NCBI GenBank assembly: GCA_009780675.1
Contig: WQZP01000006.1
Location: 1-64,000 of the forward strand
Direction: 5' to 3'
From: Spirochaetaceae bacterium
Lineage (GTDB): Bacteria; Spirochaetota; Spirochaetia; CADAEX01
DNA: 64,000 nucleotides
Shown here: positions 47,703-59,190 of the stretch, piece by piece
How the letters are laid out: every line of letters begins with the position of its first letter
How positions within the stretch are numbered: the stretch's first letter is position 1
Position numbers and translations under genes: made by a program
Notes under the pieces: model-generated
Told to the model about the DNA's origin: nothing
Databases searched by the model: none
Seen by the model: the letters and a program-made list of their open reading frames with translations, nothing else

Positions 47703-49439
47703 TTACTTGTCCAAAACAGATTTTATATCTTTTGTAATCAATTCTACTTTTCCATCAACAATACTTTTTGTTTCCTGCAGTTTTTTACCAGGCACATCTC
47801 TGCATGATATATAGAATTTTATTTTTGGTTCTGTCCCGGAAGGTCTTACAGATACCATGCTTCCATCTTCAAGAACAAATTGAAGAACATCAGATGGCGG
47901 AAGAGTGATTCCATTTAAAGAAATATTTTTTTCATAATCACGTACTTTGATTGTTTTTAAACCGCCAAGTTTTTCAAAAGGTTTTGCACGAAGGTTTAAC
48001 ATAAGGTTTTTCATTGTTTCAATCCCTTTCTGACCTTTAAAAACTCCTGATATTTGGGCTTCCCTAAAATAACCATATTTTTCATATATGGAGTTAAGAT
48101 AATCCAGAAGAGACATCCCTTTTGATCTGCAAAAAAGAGCCATTTCCGCAGTAACAATCGCAGCAGATACAGCATCTTTATCTCTTACTTCATTGCTTAC
48201 AAGAAATCCATAACTCTCTTCTGTTCCAAAAATAAAATTCTCTCCGGTTTTTTCTAAATTAGCCATAAGATTTGCGATCCACTTAAAACCAGTGAGTACA
48301 TCATAAACAGTTACACCAAAACTTTCGCCAATAAGTCTCTGAAGTTCTGTTGTTACAATAGATTTTATTATGGTCCCTTTCTGCGGTAATTTTTTCTGTT
48401 CAGTCAGTGTTGAAAGCATATAGTAAATAAGCATAGAGCCAAGTTGATTTCCGCTAATAAGTATATATTCTTTTCCATCTGCATCCGGAACAGCTATTCC
48501 AAGTCTGTCTGAATCTGGGTCTGTTCCCATCACGAGATCTGCTTTAACATTTTTTGCAAGATTAATAGCCATTTCCATTGCAGAAGCTTCTTCTGGATTT
48601 GGAAATTTAAGAGTAGGAAAATTACCATCAGGCTCTGATTGTTCCGGAACCGTGATCACCTGAATGCCTGCTCCTTTAAGCGCGCCTTCAATGAAAATTT
48701 TTCCTGCCCCATTAAGGGGTGTGTAAACAATTTTTAGAGTGCTTCCTTTTTCTTTAGCAAGCGCAGGCCGTAAAAAACATTTTTTTACCATTTCAAGGTA
48801 AGGCTCATCAATATTTTTATCAATATATATTAAAAGTTTTTTCTCAACAGCAAGTTTTTCTTCCATGCTTTTTATATCTTCGGGTAAACTTTTTCTTACT
48901 TCTTCGATTACAAGCGCATCATGCGGTGGAACAACCTGCCCGCCATCAGACCATGCTAATTTATAACCGTTATATTCTGCAGCGTTATGGCTTGCTGTTA
49001 TAACTACTCCTGCAGTGCAGCCTAAATGTCTTACTGCAAATGAGAGCTCCGGTGTTGGTCTTAATGATGTAAAAAGATAAGCTTTTATATTGTTCGCGCA
49101 TAAAACAAGAGCTGTTTCCAGTGCAAAAACAGAAGAATAATTTCTTGAGTCATAAGCAATTGCTACAGAACCTTCTCCTTCTTTTTTAACTGCTTTTTTT
49201 ATGTAATTTGCAAGTCCCTGAGTTGTTTTCCGTATTATATAAGTATTTATCCTGTTATAGCCGCCGCCAATTATACCTCTTATGCCGCCTGTTCCAAAAT
49301 CCAGTTCCTGATAAAATCTTTCGTTAAGCTCATCATAATTTTGCTCAGCAAGAAGTTTTTCAACCTCTCCTCTAAAAACAGGTTCTTTTTCGAATTTCAC
49401 ATATTGGGTTGCAAGTGTAATAATTTTTTCTTTATCCAT
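47703..49439 (-). CDS. Phosphoglucomutase/phosphomannomutase family protein
   Basis: About 578 residues from ATG 49439 (MDKEKIITLATQYVKFEKEP), which has GGGAGG 7 bases upstream. Motifs: DFGTGGIRGIIGGGYNRIN, the active-site loop VVITASHNAAEYNGYKLAWSDGG with the phospho-Ser, metal loop MGTDPDSDRLGIAVPD, sugar loop TEESYGFLVS and the phosphate loop SVRPSGTEPKIKFYIS. The length (about 580) is that of the PgcA-like alpha-phosphoglucomutase group. It interconverts hexose 1- and 6-phosphates, linking glycogen and envelope sugar synthesis. Confidence 0.93.
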   Translation of the reverse strand: MDKEKIITLATQYVKFEKEPVFRGEVEKLLAEQNYDELNERFYQELDFGTGGIRGIIGGGYNRINTYIIRKTTQGLANYIKKAVKKEGEGSVAIAYDSRNYSSVFALETALVLCANNIKAYLFTSLRPTPELSFAVRHLGCTAGVVITASHNAAEYNGYKLAWSDGGQVVPPHDALVIEEVRKSLPEDIKSMEEKLAVEKKLLIYIDKNIDEPYLEMVKKCFLRPALAKEKGSTLKIVYTPLNGAGKIFIEGALKGAGIQVITVPEQSEPDGNFPTLKFPNPEEASAMEMAINLAKNVKADLVMGTDPDSDRLGIAVPDADGKEYILISGNQLGSMLIYYMLSTLTEQKKLPQKGTIIKSIVTTELQRLIGESFGVTVYDVLTGFKWIANLMANLEKTGENFIFGTEESYGFLVSNEVRDKDAVSAAIVTAEMALFCRSKGMSLLDYLNSIYEKYGYFREAQISGVFKGQKGIETMKNLMLNLRAKPFEKLGGLKTIKVRDYEKNISLNGITLPPSDVLQFVLEDGSMVSVRPSGTEPKIKFYISCRDVPGKKLQETKSIVDGKVELITKDIKSVLDK

Positions 49440-49576
49440 ATTATAACCTCCCATCTTCTGGAATAAAAAATAGCTTTATATTTCATAAATTGATATATTA
49501 TAGCAGAAAAAATATTATTGTCCAAATAATAATAATCAACCCTGCCTGAAAATAGAGGTTGATTGTTTCGATAGGA

Positions 49577-50428
49577 ATGGATAGTAATGTACGCTGGCAT
49601 ATACTTAATAAAGCAGGAAAAATTTTGAAGAAAGACAAACGTAATGGCGCAGAGAATTTTAATAATTATTACAGTTCGATTTATGACGATAGGTGGGATG
49701 CGTTAAAAAAATCATTCACGCAAAAACCTGATTATTTTGAAATAAGTAAAGGGTTACTTGCTCCGTATTATATCGATAAAGCATCTCTTTTTCCTGTTAA
49801 AGCGCTGGATATTTTTCCAGGACAAAATATCCTTGATATGTGCGCTGCTCCTGGAGGAAAAACATTGCTTATTGCTCTTGCAAATGGGGAGTCAGGAGCT
49901 ATTACAGCAAATGACAGATCTGCAAGCAGGAGAAAGCGTCTTATATCTGTTCTTGATGTTTCGCTTCCGCCTGATTTACGCAAAACTGTAAAAATAACAA
50001 GTCATGATGCTTCTTTATGGGGTGTTTACGAAAAAAATATATATGACAGAATACTTCTGGATGCGCCATGCTCTTCGGAACGGCATGTGTATCTTTCAGA
50101 ATCTCATCTGAAATTGTGGGGTCCTTCAAGAATTAAACAGCTTGCTTCAAAGCAATTTGCTATGCTTGCAGCAGCGCTAGATGCTGTAAAACCTTTGGGA
50201 AAAATTGTTTACTCCACCTGTTCGATTTCCCGCGAAGAAAATGATGGAATTATTGAAAAGCTTTTTAAAAAAAGGGAAAAGCTTTTTAAAATTGAAAACA
50301 TGTCATTTGATTTTGATGCAGGTTTTGAAATAAAAACTGAAAAATCTGAATACGGGTACTATATTTTTCCAGATAAAAACAATGGGGCAGGACCTATCTT
50401 TTTTTCTGTTATTGCCAAGTTAGAATAA
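49577..50428 (+). CDS. RsmB/NSUN-type rRNA/tRNA cytosine-5 methyltransferase
   Basis: About 283 residues. SAM motif I LDMCAAPGGKTLLIALANGE, motif IV LLDAPCSSERHVY with the release Cys, and motif VI KIVYSTCSISREENDGII with the catalytic Cys. The N-terminal NusB-like domain of RsmB is absent, so it resembles the shorter NSUN4-like group. The start is uncertain: ATG 49577 is used; a TTG at 49559 is also in frame. The target is probably a 5-methylcytosine in 16S rRNA, not determined. Confidence 0.88.
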   Translation: MDSNVRWHILNKAGKILKKDKRNGAENFNNYYSSIYDDRWDALKKSFTQKPDYFEISKGLLAPYYIDKASLFPVKALDIFPGQNILDMCAAPGGKTLLIALANGESGAITANDRSASRRKRLISVLDVSLPPDLRKTVKITSHDASLWGVYEKNIYDRILLDAPCSSERHVYLSESHLKLWGPSRIKQLASKQFAMLAAALDAVKPLGKIVYSTCSISREENDGIIEKLFKKREKLFKIENMSFDFDAGFEIKTEKSEYGYYIFPDKNNGAGPIFFSVIAKLE

Positions 50429-50683
50429 AGCTTTTTTTTATTTATCTATAATTATTTTTGGCAGTATTGATGCGTGTTTAGCAAATAAATTTGACCTTTA
50501 TGAGCAAAGCGTAAAGTTTAGGAACAAGCAGGGTGTTTTAAAGTAGTTTAAAAATTATTAAAATAGGTGTATTATAAAAAGAAGATACTTGTTTTGGAAG
50601 GGGATTTTGATATACTTTATTTATATTGAGGAGGACCTTGGCTTTTGCCGGGGGTGACAGAGTCAAATGAGGAAGGAGAAAGA
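50429..50683. other. Intergenic region
   Basis: 255 AT-rich bases before the signalling operon. A TTGATATACTTTAT stretch near 50610 may contribute a -10. Nothing else was recognised. Confidence 0.4.
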
Positions 50684-51868
50684 GTGAAAAACAACCATAA
50701 TAGAATAATAATGGTGGACGACAATATAACAAATTTAACAACTGCAAAAAATTTGCTTTCCAATACTTACGATGTTTTTACTGCTCCGTCTGCTACTAAG
50801 TTGTTCCTGCTTCTTGAAAAATTGACTCCGGATCTGATTCTGCTTGACATTGAAATGCCAGAGATGAACGGCTATGAAGTCATTGAAAAACTCAAAAGTA
50901 ATGAAAGTACTGCGGATATTCCGGTAATCTTTTTAACTGCGAACATTGATCCTGAAAGCGAAGTAAAAGGGCTGGAGTTGGGCGCTATTGATTACATAAC
51001 CAAGCCCTTTTCAAGAGAATTGCTTTTGAAACGCATAGAAGTCCATCTGCTTATTGTAGCGCAGAGAAAAACACTGGAAGACTATAGCCAAAATCTGGAA
51101 CAAAAAGTGCGTGATAAAACCAAAGAAGTTGTGGGGCTAAAAAATGCAATTTTAAGGACAATTGCAGAACTTGTCGAGTCTCGTGATAACATAACCGGAG
51201 GACATATCGAACGAACGCAGGTTTATCTGAATATGCTTGTTGGCTTTCTTAGGTCGAGCAACGTATACGCGGACGAAATTTCAATGCTGGATAACAACTT
51301 CTTTATCATGTCATCTCAGCTGCATGATGTTGGCAAAATAGCCATTGATGACAACATACTAAAGAAGCCCGGTAAGTTGACTCCCGAGGAATTTGAAGTT
51401 ATGAAGAAGCACACTATTAAAGGCATGGAAATAATCCAAAAAATTGAAGCAACTACGCCTGAAAGTGTTTTTTTGAAATACGCCAAAATATTGGCAGGTA
51501 CTCATCATGAGAAATGGGATGGATCAGGTTACCCTTTTGGTCTCAAAGGGGAGAATATTCCATTGCAGGGAAGGTTAATGGCGATTATTGATGTCTACGA
51601 TGCTCTTACCAATGACCGACCGTACAAGAAGGCGTTTTCTCACGAAGAATCAATGGAAGTAATAAGAAGCGGAAGGGGAGCGCATTTTGACCCCTTGTTG
51701 TGCGATATTTTTCTGCAGTATGAAAAGGAATTCAATGCAGCAAAGGCCAATAGCCACATTAATACTCATGATGGAGTTGAGTGGGAGTTGCCGCCACAAA
51801 CTGTTGCGACCATAATGGAGGCTGTAGAAGTGATAAAAAATTATAGTGGGGACATACTTCAATCCTGA
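50684..51868 (+). CDS. Response regulator with HD-GYP output domain
   Basis: About 394 residues from GTG 50684, preferred over TTG 50645 because GGAG lies 6-7 bases upstream. Receiver: IIMVDDNITN with acidic pair, LILLDIEMPEMNGYEV with the phospho-Asp, VIFLTAN with the conserved Thr and YITKPF with the Lys. HD-GYP: SSQLHDVGKIAIDDNIL, HHEKWDGSGYPFGLKGENIP, RLMAIIDVYDALTNDRPYKKA, all metal and GYP residues kept. It should hydrolyse c-di-GMP in response to phosphorylation. The hybrid kinase is 45 bases downstream and is the natural partner. Confidence 0.93.
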   Translation: MKNNHNRIIMVDDNITNLTTAKNLLSNTYDVFTAPSATKLFLLLEKLTPDLILLDIEMPEMNGYEVIEKLKSNESTADIPVIFLTANIDPESEVKGLELGAIDYITKPFSRELLLKRIEVHLLIVAQRKTLEDYSQNLEQKVRDKTKEVVGLKNAILRTIAELVESRDNITGGHIERTQVYLNMLVGFLRSSNVYADEISMLDNNFFIMSSQLHDVGKIAIDDNILKKPGKLTPEEFEVMKKHTIKGMEIIQKIEATTPESVFLKYAKILAGTHHEKWDGSGYPFGLKGENIPLQGRLMAIIDVYDALTNDRPYKKAFSHEESMEVIRSGRGAHFDPLLCDIFLQYEKEFNAAKANSHINTHDGVEWELPPQTVATIMEAVEVIKNYSGDILQS

Positions 51869-51913
51869 TAGTGGTGGAGTATTTAAAAAATTGCTAAATT
51901 TTGGGGAGTATTT

Positions 51914-54900
51914 ATGAATATCGCAAACAAACAGGTCATTGCAATATTTTTTGCTTTGTTCTTTATAGTTTGTGGTATTTCAGGATGTTCCCCCCCCGGC
52001 TATCAAAGAAACCATTTTGATATCAATTCCATAAAATCCTACCGTGATATTCCAGGCATAACAAGTGAAGAGATAGCAGCAATAGAGGCGCTTAGGTCTG
52101 TCCGAACGAGTTTTTCTGTTGCAAATTTACGCTCAACAGAAGGGTTTACGCAGTTGGACGGCACATACGCGGGATTTATAATCATGTTCTGCGAATTGTT
52201 GTCCGATCTTTTCGATATACAATTTCTTCCAGAGTTTACTTCCTGGGATTTTCTTATAAAAGCTCTTGATGACAAGACGGTTGATTTTACAACTGAGCTG
52301 ACCCCAACGCTCGAGCGGATGCGACGTTATTTTATGACGCATCCTGTTTTGGAACGTTTACTTGCAATTTTCATATATAGCGACCCTGAAAAAATTAAAA
52401 ATGAAAATGATCTCAATGGGCGCCGGGTAGGCTTTTACTATGGTACGATCACAGCACAATCCATTTTGGCTATGTATCCCTCGTTAAACTTTGAAATCGT
52501 AAATATACAAAACACTGCTCATGCAGTTGAAAGTCTTAAGTCAGGTTTTATTGACGTGTTTGTCGCTGACTCGAATGTGGATTATGTGTTTAGCGCTTAT
52601 CCTGATATTTATTCCAAAGAATTTTTCCAGCTTGTATATACACCGGTTTCGTTGACCACTGCGAATTCCGCGCTGTCGCCAATAATATCAGTTGTGAACA
52701 AATATATCGAAGCAGGTGGAATTGACAAGCTTTACGAATTGTACAGGAGAGGTCGCAAAGAATACGCAAAGTACGAGTTTAGCCTTTCACTCACTGCTGA
52801 AGAGAGAGCATATTTAGACCGCCTTGTATCAAGCGGATCCAGAATTCCTGTTGCATTGGAGTCTGACAATTACCCTATTTGTTTTTTCAATGACAGGGAT
52901 GGAGAATTTCAGGGAATAGCAGTGGATATTCTGGAAGAGATAAGCTTGTTGACTGGTATTGAGTTTGATGTTGTAACTGATAGAAATACATCGTGGCGCG
53001 AAATATTGGAAAAACTTAGAAGAGGCGAGGCTTCTTTAGTTTCTGAGCTAAGGTATTCTGAGGAACGAGAAAGGTATTTTATTTGGGCAAACCATCCCTA
53101 TGCTACTTCTCAATATATACTCATGTCAAAGATGGATTTTCCAAATTTGGAAATTTTTCAGGTAGTACGGGCAACCGTAGGTATTACAAGAGAAACAATT
53201 TACGATGAACTTTTTAGAAAATGGTTCCCTGGCAATACAAACGCCAGGCATTACTGTACACATGGTGAGGCAATAAGAGCGCTTGAGAGAGGTGAGGTGG
53301 ACTTGTTGATGGAATCAGAATTCGGTCTTCTTGCCCAGATAAACCTTCGTGAGAGACCAGGATATAAAGCAAATATCGTGTTTAGTTCACCACTATCAGA
53401 GTCATTTTTTGGATTTAACAAAAGCGAAGAATTATTACGCTCAATTATTTCCAAAGCCCAAAACCAAATTAGAACAGACAGTATCGTAAGAAGCTGGACA
53501 ACCCGCGTTTTTGACTACTCCAAAAAATATGCCGAAGACCGTTTTACTTATATGGTCATATCCACTGTTATGCTTTTGCTGCTTCTGGTGGTTTTGATCA
53601 TTTTATTAATAAAAAACAATCAGACAAAAATGCTGTACAAAACAGAAGCAACTACCCTTTCTGCGATGTATCAATCTTTGCCTGACCATGTGTACTGCAA
53701 AGATATAAACAGCGTTTATACAAGAGTCAATCAAGCTTTAGAAGAATTTGTGAAGCGACCTGAATCAGAGATGATCGGTAAAACCGATTTTGATATTTTT
53801 GAAGATAAAATACAAGCTCAAGATTTTGTAGACGCAGATAAACGTGTGTTCGAAGAAAAAAAGGCGTTAAAGCAGGAAATACTGTTCCACCAATCTGATG
53901 GCTCCATAAGATTTATGGAAAATATCAAAGTTCCATTAATGCATAAAGGCTTGGTAACAGGACTACTTGGAATCTCAAGGGATGTTACGGAACACAAAAT
54001 TGCAAATGAACGTTTTTTGATTATGCTAAACGCCACTCCGCTTATTTGTAATTTGTGGAGTAAAGAATATAAAGTAATTGATTGTAATGAAGAAGCCCTC
54101 AAAATGTTTGAGATGAATAAAAAAGAATATATGGACAGGTTTTTGGAACTTGCTCCTGAATTTCAACTGGATGGGCAGCGCACAACTGATAAAGCCAGAA
54201 ATTTGCTGGACACAACTTTTAGGGAAGGTAAGTGTGTTTTTGAATGGATGAACCAAAAATTGGATGGCACATTGATCCCGATGGAAGTTACACTTACCCG
54301 CGTTGTGTTTGGAGGCGAGTATGTGGCTGTAGGGTATGGCCGGGATTTGCGCAAATATAAGCAACTGATGGAGGAGATCGACCATCAGAATAATTTGCTT
54401 GAATCGGTGAACCACGTATCTTCCACTTTGCTTGAGCCGAATGTAGAATTTGAGACTGCTTTGCTTGCAGCTATGGGCATGATGGCTAAAGCTGTAGAGG
54501 TTGATCGTGTGTATGTTTGGAAAAACCACAAAGAAAATGGGATACTATATGGCACTCAAGTTTACGAATGGTCAGAAAGTGTGGAATCACAACATGGCCG
54601 TAAATACACAGTAAACGTTCCATATTTTGCGGACTGGGAAAGAGATTTATCTCGTGGTAAGTGTCTTAATGGTATTGTGCGCAATATGTCTCAGGAAGAA
54701 CAGGAGCGGTTCAGTCCTCAGGGCATTGTATCATTGATAAATGTACCGATTTTTTTGCAGGACGAATTATGGGGTGTTGTTGGCTTCGATGATTGCCATA
54801 AAGAACGTATATTTACAGAGAGCGAGGAATTGATCCTGCGATCTGCCAGCCGGATGATTGCCAATGCCTTGATTCGGAACGAGATGACTCAAAATATTAA

Positions 54901-57502
54901 GATCACTGCCATGCAGTTGGAAATAGCAGTAAAAGAAGCGAATGAAGCCAATAAAATAAAAACCAAATCCCTCAACACACTGGAGAGCATCTTAAATGGG
55001 CTTGAGGCAATGATTTATGTTTCGGTTCCAGATACAGGCGAGATACTTTTTGTAAACGACTATATGAAGCAGCATTACAATCTTGAGGGCAACTGTGTCG
55101 GGCAGATCTGCTACAAAGTTTTACAGAAAGACATGAATGAGAAATGCGACTTCTGCCCATGCTATCAGCTTGATAAAGATCCGGGCGAGACTATTGTATG
55201 GGAGGAAAAAAACACTTTAACTGGACGTTCATACCGCAATTCTGACCGGTATATAGTCTGGCCGGATGGAAGAATTGTCCATCTTCAATACTCTGTTGAT
55301 ATAACCGAACTTGTTGTTGCAAAAGAACTGGCAGAACAAGGCAATCGTTCAAAAAGCATTTTTCTCGCAAAGATGAGTCATGAAATACGCACGCCAATGA
55401 ATGCTATTGTAGGCATGGCAGAACTTGCGTTGCGCGAAAAAAAATTTGATATTGCTCAAAGCCACATCTTCACGATCAAGCAGGCAGGCGGTAATCTTTT
55501 ATCGATTATCAACGATATTCTAGATTTTTCTAAAATTGAGTCAGGACAAATGGAAATTATCCCTGATTATTATCTGTTTTCATCATTGATGAATGACGTT
55601 ATAAGCATTGTAAGGATGAGGATATTGGATTCGCAGTTGCGGTTTGCTGTGAGTATAGACAATAACATTCCAAGCGAGCTATATGGAGATGAGACAAGAA
55701 TCCGGCAGATACTAATTAATATTTTAAATAATGCTGTTAAATATACCTCAGACGGCTTTGTATCTTTTACGGTTATGGGAGAAATACTTGAGGACGGCAT
55801 CATTAATTTAACTATTGATGTAATGGACTCAGGTAAAGGCATCAAGCAGGAAGATATGGATAAATTATTTATTGATTTTGTTAAGCTTGATGTAGCGAAT
55901 AATAAAAGCATTGAAGGAACAGGGCTGGGGCTTCCCATAACCTGGAACTTGCTTAAAGCAATGGGTGGAGATATAAAGGTTTTTTCCGAATACGGAAAAG
56001 GCAGCACGTTCACCATTACGTTGCCTCAAAAGTTCCGTTCGAGCGAAAGCCTGGCAGTTGTTGAGAACCCGAATGAAAAAAGTGTAATTGTCTATGAGCG
56101 CAGGGACATATATGCTAATTCTATCGTAGTCACTGTTGATAGTTTGGGGGTGAACTGCGAACTTGCTTTAACTGAAAATGATTTTCACAAAAAACTTGCA
56201 AGCAAAACATACTCTTTTATTTTCATTGCTACTACATTGTATATGAATAACAAGAAAATTATTTCAGAGCTTGGGTCATCTTCAAAAATTGTTTTGCTTG
56301 CGGAATTCGGCGAAGCGCCATCTAATAATGGTTGGGCCATCCTTGCCATGCCAGTGCATTGTATATCTGTCGCAAATATTCTAAACGGCAAGCAGGAAGT
56401 TTATTCTTACAAGGAAAATGCATTGGTCATGGATTTTCAGGCACCGGATGCAAAAGTCCTTATTGTTGACGATATTAGAACTAATCTGAAAGTAGCTGAA
56501 GGATTGTTGTTGCCATATAATATGCAGGTTGATTTATGTAAAAGTGGGATAGAAGCGATTAAGGCAGTACGCACTAAACAATATGACTTGATTTTTATGG
56601 ATCATTGGATGCCTGAAATGGATGGTGTTGAGGCTACAAAACGGATCAGGGCATTTGGTGATAGAGACGCCTATTACAAAAATGTACCAATCATTGCACT
56701 TACTGCCAATGCTGTTTCCGGTACACGAGATATGTTTATGGAAAACGGGTTTAACGGGTTTTTGGCAAAACCTGTTGATACTGTAAAGTTGAACAAGATA
56801 CTGCAAGAGTGGATTCCAAAAGAAAAACAAAAAAAACCAGCGCTATTTAATGACAATGCCGACAGCTTCTTTGTAACAGAAGATAAAAAAAATGCGCCAG
56901 TGGAAATTATTGAAATCAAAGGCGTAGATGTAAATAAAGGCATTACTTTGCAAGGTGGATCAATCGATCGTTATTGGGAAATACTCGAAGTGTTTTATGA
57001 GGACGGCCTTGAAAAAGTAAGTGAACTCAAAACCTGTATGGAAGCAGAAGATATACCTTTGTACACGATCCATATCCACGCGCTTAAGAACGCCGCTGCC
57101 AATATCGGGGCTATTGAATTGTCAAATAATGCCAAGGCTTTGGAGATGGCGGGAAAACAGTCAGATTTAGGTTATATTAAAACCCATGCTTCTCAATTTT
57201 TGACAGATTTGGAATTAATTTTGGGATATGTCCATGATCGCCTTTTGACACGCAATAAAAGCAGGGAAGGAGAGAATAACTCCATTGATACTGCTGAATT
57301 GAAAACAATACTTATTGAGTTAAAAACAGCAATCGAGATGCTGGATGCTGGCATGATAAACAGCGCTATAGATGCTTTATTAAAACTAAAACTTACAGAA
57401 GATGTTAATGTTGCTGTCCGAAGTATTTCCAAGCATATATTGATTACCGAATATGATGAGGCTTTAGCACTGGCAGAGTCATTATTAAAGGAGATTGAAT
57501 AA
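51914..57502 (+). CDS. Hybrid sensor histidine kinase with two periplasmic solute-binding domains
   Basis: 1862 residues. Signal with lipobox GISGC (Cys25), two consecutive SBP_bac_3-type binding domains (about 65-285 and 290-535; the second has [35 protein letters not shown]), a transmembrane helix (about 549-571, [20 protein letters not shown]), PAS domains (about 580-700, 700-815 and 1015-1130) with a GAF domain between (about 830-985), HisKA (His1156 in [15 protein letters not shown]), HATPase ([27 protein letters not shown]), a receiver (Asp1563 in [13 protein letters not shown]) and an Hpt domain (His1722 in [12 protein letters not shown]). A four-step phosphorelay in one chain; the signal is a small ligand such as an amino acid, unknown. 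Confidence 0.93.
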   Translation: MNIANKQVIAIFFALFFIVCGISGCSPPGYQRNHFDINSIKSYRDIPGITSEEIAAIEALRSVRTSFSVANLRSTEGFTQLDGTYAGFIIMFCELLSDLFDIQFLPEFTSWDFLIKALDDKTVDFTTELTPTLERMRRYFMTHPVLERLLAIFIYSDPEKIKNENDLNGRRVGFYYGTITAQSILAMYPSLNFEIVNIQNTAHAVESLKSGFIDVFVADSNVDYVFSAYPDIYSKEFFQLVYTPVSLTTANSALSPIISVVNKYIEAGGIDKLYELYRRGRKEYAKYEFSLSLTAEERAYLDRLVSSGSRIPVALESDNYPICFFNDRDGEFQGIAVDILEEISLLTGIEFDVVTDRNTSWREILEKLRRGEASLVSELRYSEERERYFIWANHPYATSQYILMSKMDFPNLEIFQVVRATVGITRETIYDELFRKWFPGNTNARHYCTHGEAIRALERGEVDLLMESEFGLLAQINLRERPGYKANIVFSSPLSESFFGFNKSEELLRSIISKAQNQIRTDSIVRSWTTRVFDYSKKYAEDRFTYMVISTVMLLLLLVVLIILLIKNNQTKMLYKTEATTLSAMYQSLPDHVYCKDINSVYTRVNQALEEFVKRPESEMIGKTDFDIFEDKIQAQDFVDADKRVFEEKKALKQEILFHQSDGSIRFMENIKVPLMHKGLVTGLLGISRDVTEHKIANERFLIMLNATPLICNLWSKEYKVIDCNEEALKMFEMNKKEYMDRFLELAPEFQLDGQRTTDKARNLLDTTFREGKCVFEWMNQKLDGTLIPMEVTLTRVVFGGEYVAVGYGRDLRKYKQLMEEIDHQNNLLESVNHVSSTLLEPNVEFETALLAAMGMMAKAVEVDRVYVWKNHKENGILYGTQVYEWSESVESQHGRKYTVNVPYFADWERDLSRGKCLNGIVRNMSQEEQERFSPQGIVSLINVPIFLQDELWGVVGFDDCHKERIFTESEELILRSASRMIANALIRNEMTQNIKITAMQLEIAVKEANEANKIKTKSLNTLESILNGLEAMIYVSVPDTGEILFVNDYMKQHYNLEGNCVGQICYKVLQKDMNEKCDFCPCYQLDKDPGETIVWEEKNTLTGRSYRNSDRYIVWPDGRIVHLQYSVDITELVVAKELAEQGNRSKSIFLAKMSHEIRTPMNAIVGMAELALREKKFDIAQSHIFTIKQAGGNLLSIINDILDFSKIESGQMEIIPDYYLFSSLMNDVISIVRMRILDSQLRFAVSIDNNIPSELYGDETRIRQILINILNNAVKYTSDGFVSFTVMGEILEDGIINLTIDVMDSGKGIKQEDMDKLFIDFVKLDVANNKSIEGTGLGLPITWNLLKAMGGDIKVFSEYGKGSTFTITLPQKFRSSESLAVVENPNEKSVIVYERRDIYANSIVVTVDSLGVNCELALTENDFHKKLASKTYSFIFIATTLYMNNKKIISELGSSSKIVLLAEFGEAPSNNGWAILAMPVHCISVANILNGKQEVYSYKENALVMDFQAPDAKVLIVDDIRTNLKVAEGLLLPYNMQVDLCKSGIEAIKAVRTKQYDLIFMDHWMPEMDGVEATKRIRAFGDRDAYYKNVPIIALTANAVSGTRDMFMENGFNGFLAKPVDTVKLNKILQEWIPKEKQKKPALFNDNADSFFVTEDKKNAPVEIIEIKGVDVNKGITLQGGSIDRYWEILEVFYEDGLEKVSELKTCMEAEDIPLYTIHIHALKNAAANIGAIELSNNAKALEMAGKQSDLGYIKTHASQFLTDLELILGYVHDRLLTRNKSREGENNSIDTAELKTILIELKTAIEMLDAGMINSAIDALLKLKLTEDVNVAVRSISKHILITEYDEALALAESLLKEIE

Positions 57503-57894
57503 TGGCGCAAGTGCGTATTGAGGAGTTTACGCGGGATAAAAAAAAATTTGTTTATATTGATTTTTCCAATATAAACACAAGTGAAGATTTTATCGAACTG
57601 ATGACGCAGGCTGAGCTGGTAATTGCAAAATATCCTATGCGCTCACTTTATACGATTACCAATGTTGAAAATATCAGATTTGATACAGGCATGAAAAAAC
57701 TTGCTATAAAATATTTAGAACATAATAAGCCTTATGTAAAATGCGGAGCCATTATAGGACTTGATGGTGTAAAAAAAATTATGATCTCCGCAGTGTTTAG
57801 ATTAAGTGGGCGGGACAATATAACTTTTGCTTTTTCAAAAGAGCAGGCAGTCGAATTGCTGCTGAAAAAGGAATATGAAGAACTTGCCCAATGA
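57502..57894 (+). CDS. STAS/SpoIIAA-like small protein
   Basis: 130 residues: VRIEEFTRDKKKFVYIDFSNINTSEDFIELMTQAELVIAKYPMRSLYTITNVENIRFDTGMKKLAIKYLEHNKPYVKCGAIIGLDGVKKI. Alternating strands and helices recall a STAS-like fold, with no obvious phosphorylatable Ser where SpoIIAA has it. The ATG overlaps the kinase TAA by one base (TAATG), so it is translated with the kinase, and probably acts in the same circuit. Confidence 0.65.
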   Translation: MAQVRIEEFTRDKKKFVYIDFSNINTSEDFIELMTQAELVIAKYPMRSLYTITNVENIRFDTGMKKLAIKYLEHNKPYVKCGAIIGLDGVKKIMISAVFRLSGRDNITFAFSKEQAVELLLKKEYEELAQ

Positions 57895-57957
57895 TTGCGC
57901 AGATTTCACGGATTAATAGGTTCTATTTTCATATGTAATCAGGAGATCAAATATTGT

Positions 57958-59085
57958 ATGCAGGATAAAGTTGCAATTGTAAAATGCGCTTCTTATTCTC
58001 CTTCGGAACTTTATGACTCCATTAAAAGAGCAATCTCTCTTTCTTTGAGCAAAGAAGGGGGAAATAATTCAGCTACAATGTTTAAAGGAAAAACAGTTCT
58101 CTTAAAGCCTAATATTCTTTCAGGAGCTGCGCCTGAAAAAGCAGTAACGACCCACCCTGAATTTGTAAAGCAGTGCATTATCTGCATCAAAGAGATGGGG
58201 GCGGAAAAAGTTATTGCAGGAGATTCGCCAGGGTACCAAAGCAGTGATTATGCAGGCAGAAAATCAGGAATAATGAAAGCTGTAACAGAGGCAGGGGGAG
58301 AGTGGGAAGATTTTTCTGACAACATAGAAGTAAAGAATCCTGAAGGGCTGCTGGTAAAAAGCTTTAACCTTGCATCTGTTGTAAAAAAAGCAGATATTAT
58401 TGTTTCTCTTCCCAAAATGAAGACCCATCAGCTTCTTTACTATACAGGGGGAATGAAAAATCTTTTTGGAATGGTTCCTGGTTTGCAGAAATCTGCTTTT
58501 CATCTCCGGTTTCAGGAGAGGGAACTTTTCGCGAAAATGGTTGTTGATCTTAATATTGCCCTAAAACCTGCTTTTACAATTATGGATGCTGTAACTGCAA
58601 TGGAAGGCCCGGGTCCAGGCAGCGGAGACCCCAGGCATGTTGGAGTTGTTCTTGCGTCAAACAATATACTTGCGCTTGATATTGCGGCTGTAACAATTAT
58701 GGGATATAATCCGGAAGAAATTCCCACTATTACAGAGGCGCTGGAGAGCAAAGAGTGGTTTAAGGAAGTTTCAAGCTTTGATGTAGTTGGTGAAAAAATT
58801 GAAGATGTAAAAATAGATGATTTTAAAAAGATAAAAATTTTAAATGATATAACGATGTTTCGCAGCAGAATGCCTTCCATACTTTACAAGGTATTAAGAA
58901 AAGCAGTTGTAAAAAAACCTGTTATAAATCACAAAAAATGTGTAAAATGCGACAACTGTATTGAAATCTGCCCGGCAAAAATAATTAGCTATTTACATAA
59001 AAAAATAATTATTGATTATAAAAAATGTATTACCTGCTATTGCTGCCATGAAGTATGCCCTGTGAAGGCTATAGATATAAAATAA
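57958..59085 (+). CDS. DUF362 protein with C-terminal 4Fe-4S domain
   Basis: About 375 residues from ATG 57958 (MQDKVAIVKCASYSPSELYDSIKRAI), 11 bases after AGGAGA. DUF362 features: GKTVLLKPNILSGAAPEKAVTTHPEFV, VIAGDSPGYQS, ADIIVSLPKMKTHQLLYYTGGMKNLFGMVPG, MDAVTAMEGPGPGSGDPRHVGVVLAS. The C-terminus carries CVKCDNCIEICPAK and CITCYCCHEVCPVKAI, a 2[4Fe-4S] module. Domain order differs from the family member at 40403, where the ferredoxin part is internal. Likely redox-linked, function undefined. Confidence 0.87.
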   Translation: MQDKVAIVKCASYSPSELYDSIKRAISLSLSKEGGNNSATMFKGKTVLLKPNILSGAAPEKAVTTHPEFVKQCIICIKEMGAEKVIAGDSPGYQSSDYAGRKSGIMKAVTEAGGEWEDFSDNIEVKNPEGLLVKSFNLASVVKKADIIVSLPKMKTHQLLYYTGGMKNLFGMVPGLQKSAFHLRFQERELFAKMVVDLNIALKPAFTIMDAVTAMEGPGPGSGDPRHVGVVLASNNILALDIAAVTIMGYNPEEIPTITEALESKEWFKEVSSFDVVGEKIEDVKIDDFKKIKILNDITMFRSRMPSILYKVLRKAVVKKPVINHKKCVKCDNCIEICPAKIISYLHKKIIIDYKKCITCYCCHEVCPVKAIDIK

Positions 59086-59190
59086 ATCAAGTTAAATCCT
59101 ATTCCCAAACAACACTCTGTTGCGTTAAAATCTTCACCTGTGAGGAAAATAAATGACCACTTTTGATTTTGCTAAAAAGGTTTCACCTTA

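Noticed and set aside
51914-57502. Possible frameshift or fusion error in the 1862-residue kinase.
   Set aside because: Domains follow in a sensible order with no gap or repeat of the frame, so one continuous gene is likely.
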